Shown: positions 26,288 through 36,259, numbered from the stretch's first letter. The stretch: 64,000 nucleotides of DNA from JBLIDK01 sp047632595 (GCA_047632595.1 JBLIDK010000004.1:1-64000); one strand, 5' to 3'. Notes: generated by a model from the letters alone, not told the origin. Numbers and translations are program-made.

Positions 26288-27241
26288 ATGAAATTTATAC
26301 AAATTATTTGTTCAGTATTTTTCTTTTGTATTGGGTTTATAAATGTAACAGCCCAAAATATTCAGGTTGATTCAATAAACATTAAACCGCATTATTATTT
26401 TGGAGTTTTTGATTATCATGGTTTTGATCTCCACTCTTTTGTTTCAATAAACGGAACTAGTTGCGCTCTTGATTCTTTTGAATTAAATGAAAAGCATGAT
26501 ACACTTAGAATTAATGCTTACTATTCTGCTACGAACTCTGTTGATACGTGTATAAAAGTTGATTCATTTAGTTATTGTTTTAAAGACTCTGGTACTAAAA
26601 ATATTGTTTTTAATGCCATTACACCAACGGATACTTCAAGTGATAGTATAAGTGTTTATGTTGACAGGTTTACCTATGTAGATAGTTTAAAAATTGCCCC
26701 AGCAACACCACGAATTGGTCAAAATATCAATATGGTTGGCTATTTCCGTTTTGGTGCATCACCTGCTTACTTAGATTCTGTTACAAAAAGATTTTATAAC
26801 GATAGTCTTATTATACATACTTATTTTTCAGCTGGTAATGCTACGTCAATCTCTTATAGAACTGATTCAATTTTACTTGAAATAACAAAAAAAGGGATTT
26901 ATAATTTGACATTATTTACTCATTATCAAGTTGAAAATGATTCAACTTATGATTTTATTTCATTTGAGGTATTTGAAAGCAATTCTGTGGAGAATCGTAA
27001 CAAATTAGATTTTGAGATTTTTCCAAATCCTGTTAAAGAGGTACTTACTATAAAGCTATCAGAAGAATCTCAACACTTTAGTTGGAAAATCAGAACCATA
27101 GATGGTAGATTGGTTAGTTCTGGTCTGAACTCCAAAAACCTAGATTACAATATTGATGTAAGTGAACTGAAATCTGGGCACTATTTTCTTGAGGTGATAG
27201 GAGAAAGTGGAAGTACCACTAAAGGGTTTGTGAAAGAGTAA
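26288..27241 (+). CDS. secreted protein with T9SS sorting domain
   Basis: 317 residues. Signal peptide about 1-22 (ending VTAQ). The middle (about 25-235) looks like two related beta-sandwich halves, each with repeated IDSFxLNEKHDTLRINAYYSA / LDSVTKRFYNDSLIIHTYFSA segments followed by a TDTC/SYRTDS stretch, suggesting an internal duplication. The C-terminal 78 residues (FEIFPNPVKEVLTIKL to KGFVKE) are a type A sorting domain. Cargo function is unknown. Confidence 0.8.
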   Translation: MKFIQIICSVFFFCIGFINVTAQNIQVDSINIKPHYYFGVFDYHGFDLHSFVSINGTSCALDSFELNEKHDTLRINAYYSATNSVDTCIKVDSFSYCFKDSGTKNIVFNAITPTDTSSDSISVYVDRFTYVDSLKIAPATPRIGQNINMVGYFRFGASPAYLDSVTKRFYNDSLIIHTYFSAGNATSISYRTDSILLEITKKGIYNLTLFTHYQVENDSTYDFISFEVFESNSVENRNKLDFEIFPNPVKEVLTIKLSEESQHFSWKIRTIDGRLVSSGLNSKNLDYNIDVSELKSGHYFLEVIGESGSTTKGFVKE

Positions 27242-27721
27242 TATTAGGCAGCCTTAGTCTGACTGAGATTGAATTCATTAAAGAAAAATAAACCAGTCAT
27301 AGAGATTCGACACAAAATCGGCCTTTTAAATTTTTGTTAGTTATTCTAGCGGAATGTAACGCCCGAAGGCTCTAAATATTTGAACTAGAAAAAGTGCCAA
27401 AAGAGCAAAGTATGATTATTTGTTGCATAAGTTGATTAAATTAACTGAGTGAACCATAGCTTATGTTTAGAGAGTGGAATGAAGCGTAGAAGAACTTCAA
27501 AAATTTAAGCAGCCTTGAATTTTTTGATTACTTTTTGTTTTAAGACAAAAAGTAATTGCCCTCGCGGCACGAGCGATTGTGATGTATAGAAAAATTTGAA
27601 AAGTTAGTTATAGTATAAACATTAGTTAAAAGTCTTTGTGTCCTTAATGACTTTGTGGTTTTATTTTAATTTGTTGAAATCTAAATTAGAAACTACCTTA
27701 TAATTTTATCAAATTTGAACC
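27242..27721. other. 480-bp gene-free stretch with dispersed intergenic repeats
   Basis: No coding frame was found. It holds a perfect 12-bp inverted repeat (27527-27538 and 27545-27556, ATTACTTTTTGT with a 6-base loop), a G/C-rich tail just after it, and an element at 27634-27660 built from two related blocks around CTTTGTG that recurs in altered form at 28743-28781. It looks like repeat debris rather than regulatory DNA of holA. Confidence 0.55.
27527..27556. repeat. perfect 12-bp inverted repeat with 6-nt loop
   Basis: Arms 27527-27538 and 27545-27556 are exact complements (ATTACTTTTTGT / ACAAAAAGTAAT). It lacks a following T-run on the plus strand, so it is more likely a repetitive palindrome than a terminator. 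Confidence 0.65.
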
Positions 27722-28723
27722 ATGTCAGCAGATGTTGTTTTAAAAGAATTAAAAGCCAAAAAGTACAAGCCAATTTATTTTTTGCAAGGGGAGGAGACCT
27801 ACTTCATAGACCAAATAAGTGATTACATTGAAGACAACATTCTAAACGAGGCAGAACGAGGCTTTAATCAAAGCATATTCTACGGAGAAGACAGCGACGT
27901 GCAGTCTATTATAAACTCCGCTAAGCGTTTTCCAATGATGAGCGAGTACCAAGTAATCATTGTGAAAGAAGCACAACGACTAAAAGGCATCGAGAAATTC
28001 GAATCCTACTTTGAAAATCCACAACCACAAACCATTTTATGTATCTGCTACAAAGAGAAAAAGCTTGATGGAAGGAAGAAAACAGGTAAAATAGTCGCCA
28101 AAAATGGTGTTTTAGTCACTTTAGACCGAATTAAAGAAGAAAAAGTAAGCGCTTGGATCACCAACTACATCCAAAACAAGGGATTCAAAATACAGCCGCA
28201 GGTTTCTCAGTTAATGTCGGAGTGCTTAGGAAACAAGCTAAGCGTAGTTTCAAACGAACTGGATAAATTGATCATTTCTTTAAACGAAGGCGAGGATATC
28301 ACAGCTCAGACCGTTGAAAAGAACATTGGCATCAGTAAAGACTATAATGTTTTTGAGTTAAACAAAGCAATTGGCTTACGCGATAAAGTGAAAGTATACC
28401 AAATTGTTGATTACATGGTGAAGCATGAGAAAGCCAATCCGTTTTTAATGATACTAGGAGCGATGAACAGTTACTTTTCTAAGATAATGCTAGCACACTA
28501 TAGTCCAGATAAATCTTCGGCTGGTATAGCACGTGTAATTGGTATACCGCCATTTTTTGCAGGAGAATATTTAACGGCGATGAAACATTACAACTTAGAA
28601 CGAATTTCTAAAGTGTATGATTTACTGTATACCTATAATGCTAGGAATAATGGGTATGAAAATGCGAATACTTCGAGTGGTGATTTGCTAAGGGAAATGA
28701 CGTTTAAAGTACTAAACTGCTAA
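27722..28723 (+). CDS. holA: DNA polymerase III delta subunit
   Basis: 333 residues. The clamp-loader subunit opens the sliding clamp during replication. N-terminal AAA-like domain opening with VLKELKAKKYKPIYFLQGEETYFID and KRFPMMSEYQVIIVKEAQRL; then a middle lid domain and C-terminal collar helices (IGISKDYNVFELNKAIG, FLMILGAMNSYFSKIMLAHY). Length is typical. The ATG start lies after a long gene-free region. A shared hairpin at 28810-28838 follows. Confidence 0.94.
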   Translation: MSADVVLKELKAKKYKPIYFLQGEETYFIDQISDYIEDNILNEAERGFNQSIFYGEDSDVQSIINSAKRFPMMSEYQVIIVKEAQRLKGIEKFESYFENPQPQTILCICYKEKKLDGRKKTGKIVAKNGVLVTLDRIKEEKVSAWITNYIQNKGFKIQPQVSQLMSECLGNKLSVVSNELDKLIISLNEGEDITAQTVEKNIGISKDYNVFELNKAIGLRDKVKVYQIVDYMVKHEKANPFLMILGAMNSYFSKIMLAHYSPDKSSAGIARVIGIPPFFAGEYLTAMKHYNLERISKVYDLLYTYNARNNGYENANTSSGDLLREMTFKVLNC

Positions 28724-28809
28724 TTTTATCTTTATAGTTACTCTTTGTGTAACTCAGTGCAACCTTTGCGTGCTTTGTGTTTAAATAAGTGAACATTGTA
28801 GTAACAAAA

Positions 28810-28838
28810 AACCCCGTAACGATTTCTCGCACGGGGTT
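28810..28838. terminator. Rho-independent terminator between convergent holA and rpsA
   Basis: Perfect 8-bp arms AACCCCGT (28810-28817) and ACGGGGTT (28831-28838) with a 13-nt loop. On the minus strand a T-rich run follows (TTTT then GTTAC), fitting rpsA termination, and a shorter T/A tail follows on the plus strand, so it may serve both genes. Confidence 0.8.
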
Positions 28839-28860
28839 CTTAAAGTTATTGGAATAAAAA

Positions 28861-31119
28861 TTAAGAGTCTTTATCTTCTTTTTTAGAAGGTTTTTTAGCT
28901 CCGCCTTTTTCTTCTTTTTCCATATTCGCTTTTAGCGCAGAAAGAACATCTAAATCACCAAGAGTGGTTTTTTCAGAATTGTCGTTTACTTTCTTCATTC
29001 CACGGTTAACCGCTTTGTGAGCTACACGCTTATCGCTACGTTCTTTAGCAACTTCTGCTTCCTTCACTTCTTCGTGAATTCTTGCATGCGATGCTACAAT
29101 ACGCTTAGCGTCCTTGTTAAATTCAATTACTTTGAATTCTAACTTCTCGTTCACTTCAACTTTAGAACCATCTACTTTAACAAGATGCTTGTTAGGAGCA
29201 AATGCTTCAACACCATAAGGAAGTCCAATTTGAGCACCTTTATCAACTGCTTTAATTACTGTTCCTTCGTGAGTTGAACCAACATAGAAGATAGTTTCAA
29301 ATGTATCCCAAGGGTTCTCTTCAATTTGTTTGTGACCTAAACTTAGTCTTCTGTTCTCTTTATCTACTTCAAGAACAACTACGTCCATTTTGTCATCAAT
29401 CTTACAGAATTCCTTCGGATGATTGATTTTCTTAGTCCATGATAAGTCCGAAATGTGAACTAAACCATCGATACCTTCTTCGATTTCAACAAAAACACCA
29501 AAGTTAGTCATGTTCTTAACCTTAGCACTGTGCTTACTTTCAAGTGGGAATCTCTCTTCGATACCTTCCCAAGGATCATCAGTAAGTTGTTTCATACCTA
29601 GAGACATTTTACGGTCTTCACGGTCGATAGTTAAAACAACTGCATCAATTTCTGAACCTAATTTTAAGAATTCATCAGGACTTCTTAAGTGAGAACTCCA
29701 GCTCATTTCACTTACGTGAATTAAACCTTCAACTCCTGGTAGTAATTCAATGAATGCACCGTAATCAGCAATGTTTACAACCTTACCTTTTACTTTTGAA
29801 CCTTCTACAATGCTTTCTTCAAGCGCTGACCAAGGGTGTTCATTCAATTGTTTTAATCCTAATGCGATACGTTTCTTACCATCATCAAAATCAAGAACAA
29901 CAACGTTAATTGTTTGATCTAATTCTAATATTTCTGATGGATGATCGATACGTCCCCAAGAAATATCAGTAATGTGAAGAAGTCCATCAACTCCACCTAA
30001 ATCGATGAATACACCGAAGTCAGTAATGTTTTTAACAACACCTTCTAATATTTGACCTTTCTCAAGTTTCGAAATAATTTCTTGTTTTTGACTCTCTAAA
30101 TCGTCTTCAATTAGAACTTTATGAGAAACAACAACGTTTTTGAACTCGTGGTTAATTTTCACAACCTTGTATTCCATACGTTTTCCAACATATGCATCGT
30201 AGTCACGAATTGGCTTAATGTCAATTTGAGATCCTGGTAAGAATGCTTCTACACCATTGATATCAACAATAAGTCCACCTTTAGTTCTACTCTTAACAGT
30301 TCCTTCGATGATTAAATCTTCTTCAAGAGCTGAATTAATAGTATCCCAAGATCTTTGAACTTTCGCTCTTTTTCTTGATAAAACAAGTGCACCTTGTGCA
30401 TCTTCTCTTTCTTCAACAAAAACCTCGATTTCGTCACCAATTTTGATGTCCGGCATATCGCGGAATTCGTTAACAGCAACTAAACCGTCAGATTTAAAGC
30501 CGATGTTTAACACAACGTCTTTAGATCCTATAGTTACAACAGTACCTTTTACAATGTCGTTTCTTTCAACAACAGTAATAGTACCACTATATAGTTCCTC
30601 TAATTCCTTTTCTTCTGCTTCAGTGTACTCACCAAAGTTTTCACTATCTGCACTCCAATCGAAATCATCTTTTGGCGTGATAAAAGTTAAAAGTTCGTTT
30701 TCTGTTTTAGCAACAGGAGCAACAACTTCTTTAACTTTTTCAACCGGTGCTTTTTCTTCAACAACTGCTTCAACAACAGGTGCTTCTTCTACTTTAGCTT
30801 CTTCTTTTGGCGCTTTTTCAGCAGCAGCAGGTTTTGCCTTCTCCTTTTTGGGAGCAGTTTCTTTTTTAACTGTAGTAGGTTTCTTAGCGGTGGTTTCTTC
30901 TGCTTTTTTAGCTGGTACCTTTTTTGCCGGCGTAGCTGTTTTTGCAGCGGTAGTAGGCTTTTTAGCCGTTTCCTCTTTTACCTCATCTGCCTTTTTTGCA
31001 GTTGTGGGTTTTTTTGTAGTAGCTTTTTTTGTCTCGCCTTTAGCTGTAGTGGCGGTTTTTTTGGTCTCGGCTGCCTTATCTTTGGCCGCTGGAGATGTTT
31101 TTTTTGTTTCTTCAGACAT
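28861..31119 (-). CDS. rpsA: 30S ribosomal protein S1 with long Lys/Ala/Thr-rich N-terminal extension
   Basis: 752 residues, against 557 in E. coli. Six S1 OB-fold repeats start near residue 180 (ITVVERNDIVKGTVV), then IIEGTVKSRTKGGLIVDING, ILEGVVKNITDFGVFIDLGG, KVKGKVVNIADYGAFIEL, SAKVKNMTNFGVFVEI and HEGTVIKAVDKGAQIGL. They bind mRNA for translation initiation. Residues 1-165 are dominated by KK, TT, AA and PA runs resembling histone H1 tails, followed by an acidic stretch. This extension is known in Bacteroidota. ATG start; cmk lies 61 bases upstream, same strand. Confidence 0.95.
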   Translation of the reverse strand: MSEETKKTSPAAKDKAAETKKTATTAKGETKKATTKKPTTAKKADEVKEETAKKPTTAAKTATPAKKVPAKKAEETTAKKPTTVKKETAPKKEKAKPAAAEKAPKEEAKVEEAPVVEAVVEEKAPVEKVKEVVAPVAKTENELLTFITPKDDFDWSADSENFGEYTEAEEKELEELYSGTITVVERNDIVKGTVVTIGSKDVVLNIGFKSDGLVAVNEFRDMPDIKIGDEIEVFVEEREDAQGALVLSRKRAKVQRSWDTINSALEEDLIIEGTVKSRTKGGLIVDINGVEAFLPGSQIDIKPIRDYDAYVGKRMEYKVVKINHEFKNVVVSHKVLIEDDLESQKQEIISKLEKGQILEGVVKNITDFGVFIDLGGVDGLLHITDISWGRIDHPSEILELDQTINVVVLDFDDGKKRIALGLKQLNEHPWSALEESIVEGSKVKGKVVNIADYGAFIELLPGVEGLIHVSEMSWSSHLRSPDEFLKLGSEIDAVVLTIDREDRKMSLGMKQLTDDPWEGIEERFPLESKHSAKVKNMTNFGVFVEIEEGIDGLVHISDLSWTKKINHPKEFCKIDDKMDVVVLEVDKENRRLSLGHKQIEENPWDTFETIFYVGSTHEGTVIKAVDKGAQIGLPYGVEAFAPNKHLVKVDGSKVEVNEKLEFKVIEFNKDAKRIVASHARIHEEVKEAEVAKERSDKRVAHKAVNRGMKKVNDNSEKTTLGDLDVLSALKANMEKEEKGGAKKPSKKEDKDS

Positions 31120-31180
31120 TCATTTGGTCCCCCTTTCGTGGAAATTGGAGGGCAAAGGTAGGGATAAATTGAGTAAGTTC

Positions 31181-31864
31181 CTAAAAAGAATCACTTTTTG
31201 AGAGAGATGTTATTTTATCCTCCAAAATCGCAAATTGCTCATCCCTATTTAGGTAACTATTGTCTAATACAAAGGCGTCTTCAGCTTGTTTTAACGGACT
31301 AATTTTTCGTTCTGAATCAATTTTGTCTCGCTTAGTTAAGTTCTCTAATACTTCTTCTAATGTTATTGCAACATTTTTAGCCTGTAATTCTTCTAACCTA
31401 CGCTGGGCGCGAATTTTAGGTTCGGCTGTCATAAAGATCTTTAAATCGGCATTGGGAAAGACAACAGTGCCAATATCTCTTCCATCTAATATGGAAGATT
31501 CTTTTGAAGCAATTTTACGTTGTAAGGCTAGCAATAAGCTACGAACCTCGGCAATGGTACTTACTTCACTTACCTTATCGGATATATGTGGTAGTCGTAT
31601 TTCTTCTTCAACATCCTCACTATTTAAATAAATATGTTGTTGTTGATTGACCGTTTTAAAAGTTAATTCAATATCGGCTAAAGCAGATATTACTTGTAAC
31701 TTATTATTAAGATTTACCTTTTTTTGAATGAAATAGAGACAAACAGCACGAAACATAGCTCCTGTATCTAGGTACTTAAGGTTAAAGCGCTTTGCTAGTT
31801 CTTTTGCAACGGTGCTTTTACCACATGAAGAGTGGCCATCTATAGCTATAATTATTGGTTTCAC
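31181..31864 (-). CDS. cmk: cytidylate kinase
   Basis: 227 residues, standard for the enzyme that phosphorylates CMP and dCMP. P-loop DGHSSCGKST (9-18), KYLDTGAMFRAVCLYF, the LDGRDIGTVVFPNADLKIFM segment, and RAQRRLEEL are family signatures. GTG start; its first codons (MKPIII) are nearly identical to those of the uridine kinase gene. It sits between porQ and rpsA on the minus strand; cmk next to rpsA is a widespread order. Confidence 0.95.
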   Translation of the reverse strand: MKPIIIAIDGHSSCGKSTVAKELAKRFNLKYLDTGAMFRAVCLYFIQKKVNLNNKLQVISALADIELTFKTVNQQQHIYLNSEDVEEEIRLPHISDKVSEVSTIAEVRSLLLALQRKIASKESSILDGRDIGTVVFPNADLKIFMTAEPKIRAQRRLEELQAKNVAITLEEVLENLTKRDKIDSERKISPLKQAEDAFVLDNSYLNRDEQFAILEDKITSLSKSDSF

Positions 31865-31906
31865 TGTGCGAATATATAAAGCCTACTATTGGGTAGAGCA
31901 ATAGTT

Positions 31907-32950
31907 TTAAGAAAAATCTTTAAGATTAAAAGCAATACTAAAGTGATTACTAGCTCCTGCTAAATGGTATCGAGCATTGGCGTAGTTGATGTTAAAGCGC
32001 TTCACTTTCATGCCAAAACCAAAGGAAAAGCCTGTTGCTCCCGCTTTTTCACTAACTTGTAATTCAGTTCTTCGTTGGTGATTGTACCCAACGCGAATGT
32101 GAAAATTTTCACTAAACAATATCTCACTTCCCAAAACTAAATGTTGACCTATTTTATCTGTTAATGAAGGAGAATTGTCAATTTCTTCGCCTGTAGCAAA
32201 ATCAATTTCTGCACGTTCGTTTGGATCTATAAAAATTATATCAAATTGCTCAATATGTCTGTAGGTTAATGAAAACCTAAATGGAGCATACTTTAACTTT
32301 TGACTTACACTCGCTTGAAAATCTGCAATAGGAAATTCTACAGAACCCCCTCGGAACGTATTTAACGGGAATCCTACATTCTTAATTACTGAAGCTGCAG
32401 AAAAACCACTAGCTGAGTCAGAATAGGACCCACCTATGTCTGCAACCAATACCCATGAGTTATACTGCTCATAGCTCGAATTCAAAACTTTTACATTTCC
32501 GCCATAAGAAAACTTTTTCAGGTACTTTTTGGAGTACCCAATAGTTAATGCCAAATCTGAGGCATTAAAAGTTTCACCAGTTAATTGGCCAGTTTCTGTT
32601 GTTTCCTCAAAACTGCCGTAATTAACGTATTGTAATCCAAAATTTAAAAGTCCAATTTTATTGATGTTACGTGCATGAGAAAAGTAACCATATTTAATAC
32701 CCGCTGGGAGTGTTACTGCATTTACAGTTACTGCATTCTCCATTCTTTTATTCAGTAAAGCTGGATTTTGATAGGCCATACCCAAATCATCATCTTTAAT
32801 GGTAATAAAGTGTCCACCTAAGGCTGCTACTCGAGCAGATGGAGGAAGGTCTAAAAACTTATAAGAGCCAGTTCCGCCAATTTGAGCGCTTGAATTCGCT
32901 ATAAATGAGAATAATGCAATAAAAATGAATAGTCGTTTAAGTCCTTTCAT
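31907..32950 (-). CDS. porQ: type IX secretion system component PorQ
   Basis: 347 residues. Signal peptide about 1-22 (SSAQ). The mature start GGTGSYKFLDLPPSARVAALGG and the barrel-like strands after it match PorQ, an outer-membrane protein of the FadL-like barrel group that works with PorU, PorV and PorZ in attaching T9SS cargo to the surface. This is the T9SS machinery gene in the window and fits the four T9SS-type cargo genes seen. It is followed by cmk and rpsA on the same strand. Confidence 0.88.
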   Translation of the reverse strand: MKGLKRLFIFIALFSFIANSSAQIGGTGSYKFLDLPPSARVAALGGHFITIKDDDLGMAYQNPALLNKRMENAVTVNAVTLPAGIKYGYFSHARNINKIGLLNFGLQYVNYGSFEETTETGQLTGETFNASDLALTIGYSKKYLKKFSYGGNVKVLNSSYEQYNSWVLVADIGGSYSDSASGFSAASVIKNVGFPLNTFRGGSVEFPIADFQASVSQKLKYAPFRFSLTYRHIEQFDIIFIDPNERAEIDFATGEEIDNSPSLTDKIGQHLVLGSEILFSENFHIRVGYNHQRRTELQVSEKAGATGFSFGFGMKVKRFNINYANARYHLAGASNHFSIAFNLKDFS

Positions 32951-33060
32951 GAATTAGGAATAGATGTGCAATTTAGCAACGATTTTATTGAAACGTAAAG
33001 ATTTACTTGGTATTGTTGCAAAAGAAGTACTACTTTCAAGTTTTTAAATTAATATTCAAC

Positions 33061-34920
33061 ATGAAACTAATTACATTATCTTTTGCATTGCTATTATTAG
33101 TAAGTGCTTGTACCGAAAACGTTAAAGAATCAGAAAATAATACAATGATCGCAGATCCACATTCTTATGCGCAACCAGAGGTTGCTAAAGTGAAACACCT
33201 CGACCTAAATTTATTGGTTGACTTTCAAACTAAAATTTTAACTGGAAAAGCTACCTATACCATTGAAGCTAAAAAAGGAGCTACTAAATTGGTTTTAGAT
33301 GCAAAAAATATAAACATTGAAAAAGTTGTTTTAGGAAAAGAAGAAGCACCTACTCAGTTTGAACTTGGAGTAAATGATGCAGTTTTAGGTCAAGCATTAT
33401 TCATTGATATTACCGATCAAACAAAAGAAGTTATTGTTTACTATACTACAAGTAATAATGCAGCTGCTTTAATGTGGTTAGACCCAATTCAAACCGCTGG
33501 AAAGGAACAACCGTTTTTATTCACTCAAAGTCAAGCTATTTTAGCTAGAACATGGATTCCAATTCAAGACAGTCCGGGGATACGTTTTACTTATTCCGCA
33601 AAGGTTCAAGTTCCTAAGCAACTAATGGCAGTTATGAGTGCTACCAACCCAACAGAAAGAACGGTAAATGGAGTTTATGAGTTTGAAATGACTCAGCCAA
33701 TACCGTCGTACTTAATGGCGCTTGCCGTTGGCGACTTAGAATTTAAGGGAGTAGGAGATAGATGTGGGGTTTATGCTGAACCATCAATGTTAGAGGCTTC
33801 GGTTTATGAATTTGATAATATGGATGAGATGTTAGTATCTGCGGAAGCACTTTACGGACCATACAAATGGGACCGTTATGATGTAATCGTATTGCCTCCA
33901 AGTTTCCCTTTTGGTGGAATGGAAAATCCAAGATTAACTTTTGCGACCCCAACTATTTTAGCAGGAGATCGCTCATTAACTTCGTTAATTGCACACGAAT
34001 TAGCGCATAGCTGGTCTGGAAATCTAGTAACGAATGCTACTTGGGATGACTTTTGGTTAAACGAAGGCTTTACGGTTTATTTTGAGCGTAGAATTATGGA
34101 AGCAGTGAATGGCGAGAGTTATTCTGAAATGCTTGCTTTATTAGGTGCTCAAGATTTAAAAGAAAGCATTGAAGCGATGGGTGCTGAAAACCCTGATACA
34201 AAACTAAAACTGCATTTAGAAGGTAGAGATCCTGATGAAGGTTTAACTGATATAGCTTATGAGAAGGGTAATTTTTTCTTAGTAAACGTTGAGAAAGCGG
34301 TAGGAAGAGAACGTTTTGATGCCTTTTTGAAGGATTATTTCACAAAATATTCATTTAAAACCATGACTACGGATAAGTTTATTGCTCATTTGAAGTCTGA
34401 ATTAATAAAAGGAGACAAAGAATTAGAAAAGGAAATTGCTCTTGATGCATGGATTTTTAGCCCAGGTTTGCCGAGTGATTTCCCTGAATTAACATCTGAA
34501 CGATTCAATGAGGTAGATAAGCAAGTGGCTATTTTCTTAAAAGAAAACTCTACGAAAAATTTAAATACTGAGAATTGGTCAACGCATGAATGGTTACGTT
34601 TTTTAAGATCATTACCAAATGATATGTCAGAAGATCAAATGACTTCTTTGGATGTTACATATAAGCTCACTCAATCGGGTAATTGTGAGATAGCCTGCGT
34701 ATGGCTAGAAAAATCAATTCGAAGCAACTACAGCCCGGCTTACGACCGTTTAGAAGAGTTCCTAGTTTCTGTTGGTCGCCGTAAATTCTTAACTCCGTTA
34801 TATGGCGCAATGATTGAAACGGGTAAGGTTGATATGGCGAAAGAGATTTACAAAATGGCTCGTCCAAATTATCATGCTGTAGCAACTGGTAGTATTGATA
34901 AGATGTTGGCGGAGGTTTAA
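33061..34920 (+). CDS. M1 family zinc aminopeptidase (LTA4-hydrolase-like) lipoprotein
   Basis: 619 residues from ATG 33061. The frame extends to 33007, but the extra 18 residues precede a clear lipoprotein signal (MKLITLSFALLLLVSAC) and run over a TATTGTTG box at 33011-33018, so 33061 is preferred. Catalytic elements: GGMENPRLTF, zinc site H312-E-L-A-H316 with E335 eighteen residues later, and the C-terminal helical domain of LTA4 hydrolase-type aminopeptidases. It probably trims N-terminal residues from peptides in the periplasm or at the outer membrane. Confidence 0.92.
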   Translation: MKLITLSFALLLLVSACTENVKESENNTMIADPHSYAQPEVAKVKHLDLNLLVDFQTKILTGKATYTIEAKKGATKLVLDAKNINIEKVVLGKEEAPTQFELGVNDAVLGQALFIDITDQTKEVIVYYTTSNNAAALMWLDPIQTAGKEQPFLFTQSQAILARTWIPIQDSPGIRFTYSAKVQVPKQLMAVMSATNPTERTVNGVYEFEMTQPIPSYLMALAVGDLEFKGVGDRCGVYAEPSMLEASVYEFDNMDEMLVSAEALYGPYKWDRYDVIVLPPSFPFGGMENPRLTFATPTILAGDRSLTSLIAHELAHSWSGNLVTNATWDDFWLNEGFTVYFERRIMEAVNGESYSEMLALLGAQDLKESIEAMGAENPDTKLKLHLEGRDPDEGLTDIAYEKGNFFLVNVEKAVGRERFDAFLKDYFTKYSFKTMTTDKFIAHLKSELIKGDKELEKEIALDAWIFSPGLPSDFPELTSERFNEVDKQVAIFLKENSTKNLNTENWSTHEWLRFLRSLPNDMSEDQMTSLDVTYKLTQSGNCEIACVWLEKSIRSNYSPAYDRLEEFLVSVGRRKFLTPLYGAMIETGKVDMAKEIYKMARPNYHAVATGSIDKMLAEV

Positions 34921-35298
34921 ATGATAAGCTGCGAGCTATAGGCAGCAAGATACAAGCTAAAAAGTTATTCAAAAAATTAAGCCCTTCGATACATCCTGAC
35001 GATTACAGCTTTCAGCTGCTCTGTCAGGACACTCAAGGTGACTGAATTTTTATTTATATAGTTCTTAGTCTTAAAACTGTCCATTCTCGTGAATTTGTGT
35101 TAATTATTAATCACTGAGAACTAAAACACTATTTCTTTTGTGTTAAAAAAGAGGCTACTTGACAATATGCTATTTGTTTGATTTAATGGCAAAAACCTGT
35201 GCTTCGATACACTTTTCCACTCGTACCTCGTTTAAAACCACACAGCATGACCAGGTTTTTATTGACGATTTTTTGAATGCTTTGGACTTTAGACTATT
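34921..35298. repeat. 378-bp gene-free stretch with dispersed intergenic repeats
   Basis: No coding frame was seen. It carries CTTCGATACA at 34984-34993, TCCTGAC/GTCAGGA arms at 34995-35001 and 35023-35029, and 35191-35211, identical to 20472-20492. Positions 34923-34958 resemble the reverse complement of 20545-20580 (AGCT/GGC/ACAAGC pattern). It divides the aminopeptidase gene from the convergent MCE gene. Confidence 0.6.
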
Positions 35299-36252
35299 CT
35301 ACTTCTTACCAATCAACGAGAACCCAACATAACGCTTAGGATTCTTTTGAATATCCACAAGCAATAAGTCAAGGTCTAATGAAGCTTGACGAAGATTGTT
35401 ATATAAGTCTTTGTCGTTTAGTAATGCTCCAACACTACCTTCACCATTTTCAATTTTAGTCATTAGAGTGCTAAACTTATCTACCGAGGTGTTTGCCTTA
35501 TCAAGGATGTTCTTAATATCAGCTTTTGCTACTTCATCAGTAATTTGCTCAAGATTTCCAATCATACTGGCTATCTCTTTATTCTTGCTTTCAATACTAG
35601 TGGTAATGCTTTTAAGATTGCTGATAATAGTTTGTAATTGACCAGTTTCAGAGGTTACAAAAGAATCTAAGTTCGATGAAGTGCTTTCTAGATTTTCCAC
35701 TACAGCATTCAGGCTTTTAAAACTTTTTTCAACGTTTTTGGCAAAAGATGGACTAATAACGTAATTAATAGATGCTAAAACAGAATCCATTGTTCCCAAC
35801 ATTTTTTCCGCTTTATTTTTTATTGGTAACACTTGTAAGTTTACCGATTCCGACAAACTCATCTCAATAATACTTGGGAGTGTATCACCAGAACTAGCAA
35901 GAGCACTTACTTCAGGGTCAAACACCAACGAAATTGCTTTGGAACCCATTAAATCGCTGCTCATAATTTTGGCCGTAGCATTTAAAGGAACGGGTACATT
36001 TCCTTTAACCAAAATTTCAACCAAAAGTGAACCTCCTGGGTTTATATCAATATCACTCACTCTACCTACTTGAAACCCATTTACTAATACGGGATTTGAA
36101 ATAGCAAGCCCATCTATTCTATCATAATTAGCATAGAATTTCTTGTCTGTATTAAAAACATTCTTACCATTTAAATAGCTAAAGCCGCCTATAAAAACAG
36201 CAGCAGCAATGGTAGCAAATATGCCAACTTTGGCTTCCTTAGAGATTTTCAA
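35299..36252 (-). CDS. MCE/MlaD-family lipid transport protein
   Basis: 317 residues. One N-terminal membrane helix (about 8-27), an MCE domain (about 38-115: GLAISNPVLVNGFQVGRVSDI), then a long helical region (about 150-290) rich in S/L/N heptads. MCE proteins form rings or tubes that carry phospholipids between membranes. The permease and ATPase (MlaE/MlaF) are not in this window. TTG start, 7 bases after the amidase stop, so they are cotranscribed. Confidence 0.88.
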   Translation of the reverse strand: MKISKEAKVGIFATIAAAVFIGGFSYLNGKNVFNTDKKFYANYDRIDGLAISNPVLVNGFQVGRVSDIDINPGGSLLVEILVKGNVPVPLNATAKIMSSDLMGSKAISLVFDPEVSALASSGDTLPSIIEMSLSESVNLQVLPIKNKAEKMLGTMDSVLASINYVISPSFAKNVEKSFKSLNAVVENLESTSSNLDSFVTSETGQLQTIISNLKSITTSIESKNKEIASMIGNLEQITDEVAKADIKNILDKANTSVDKFSTLMTKIENGEGSVGALLNDKDLYNNLRQASLDLDLLLVDIQKNPKRYVGFSLIGKK

Positions 36253-36259
36253 TATTTTT

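Noticed and set aside
30443..31201. 252-codon plus-strand frame across rpsA
   Set aside because: It is a shadow of the low-complexity N-terminus of S1; the Ser/Phe/Val-rich product has no domain character and the opposite strand encodes a clear S1 protein.
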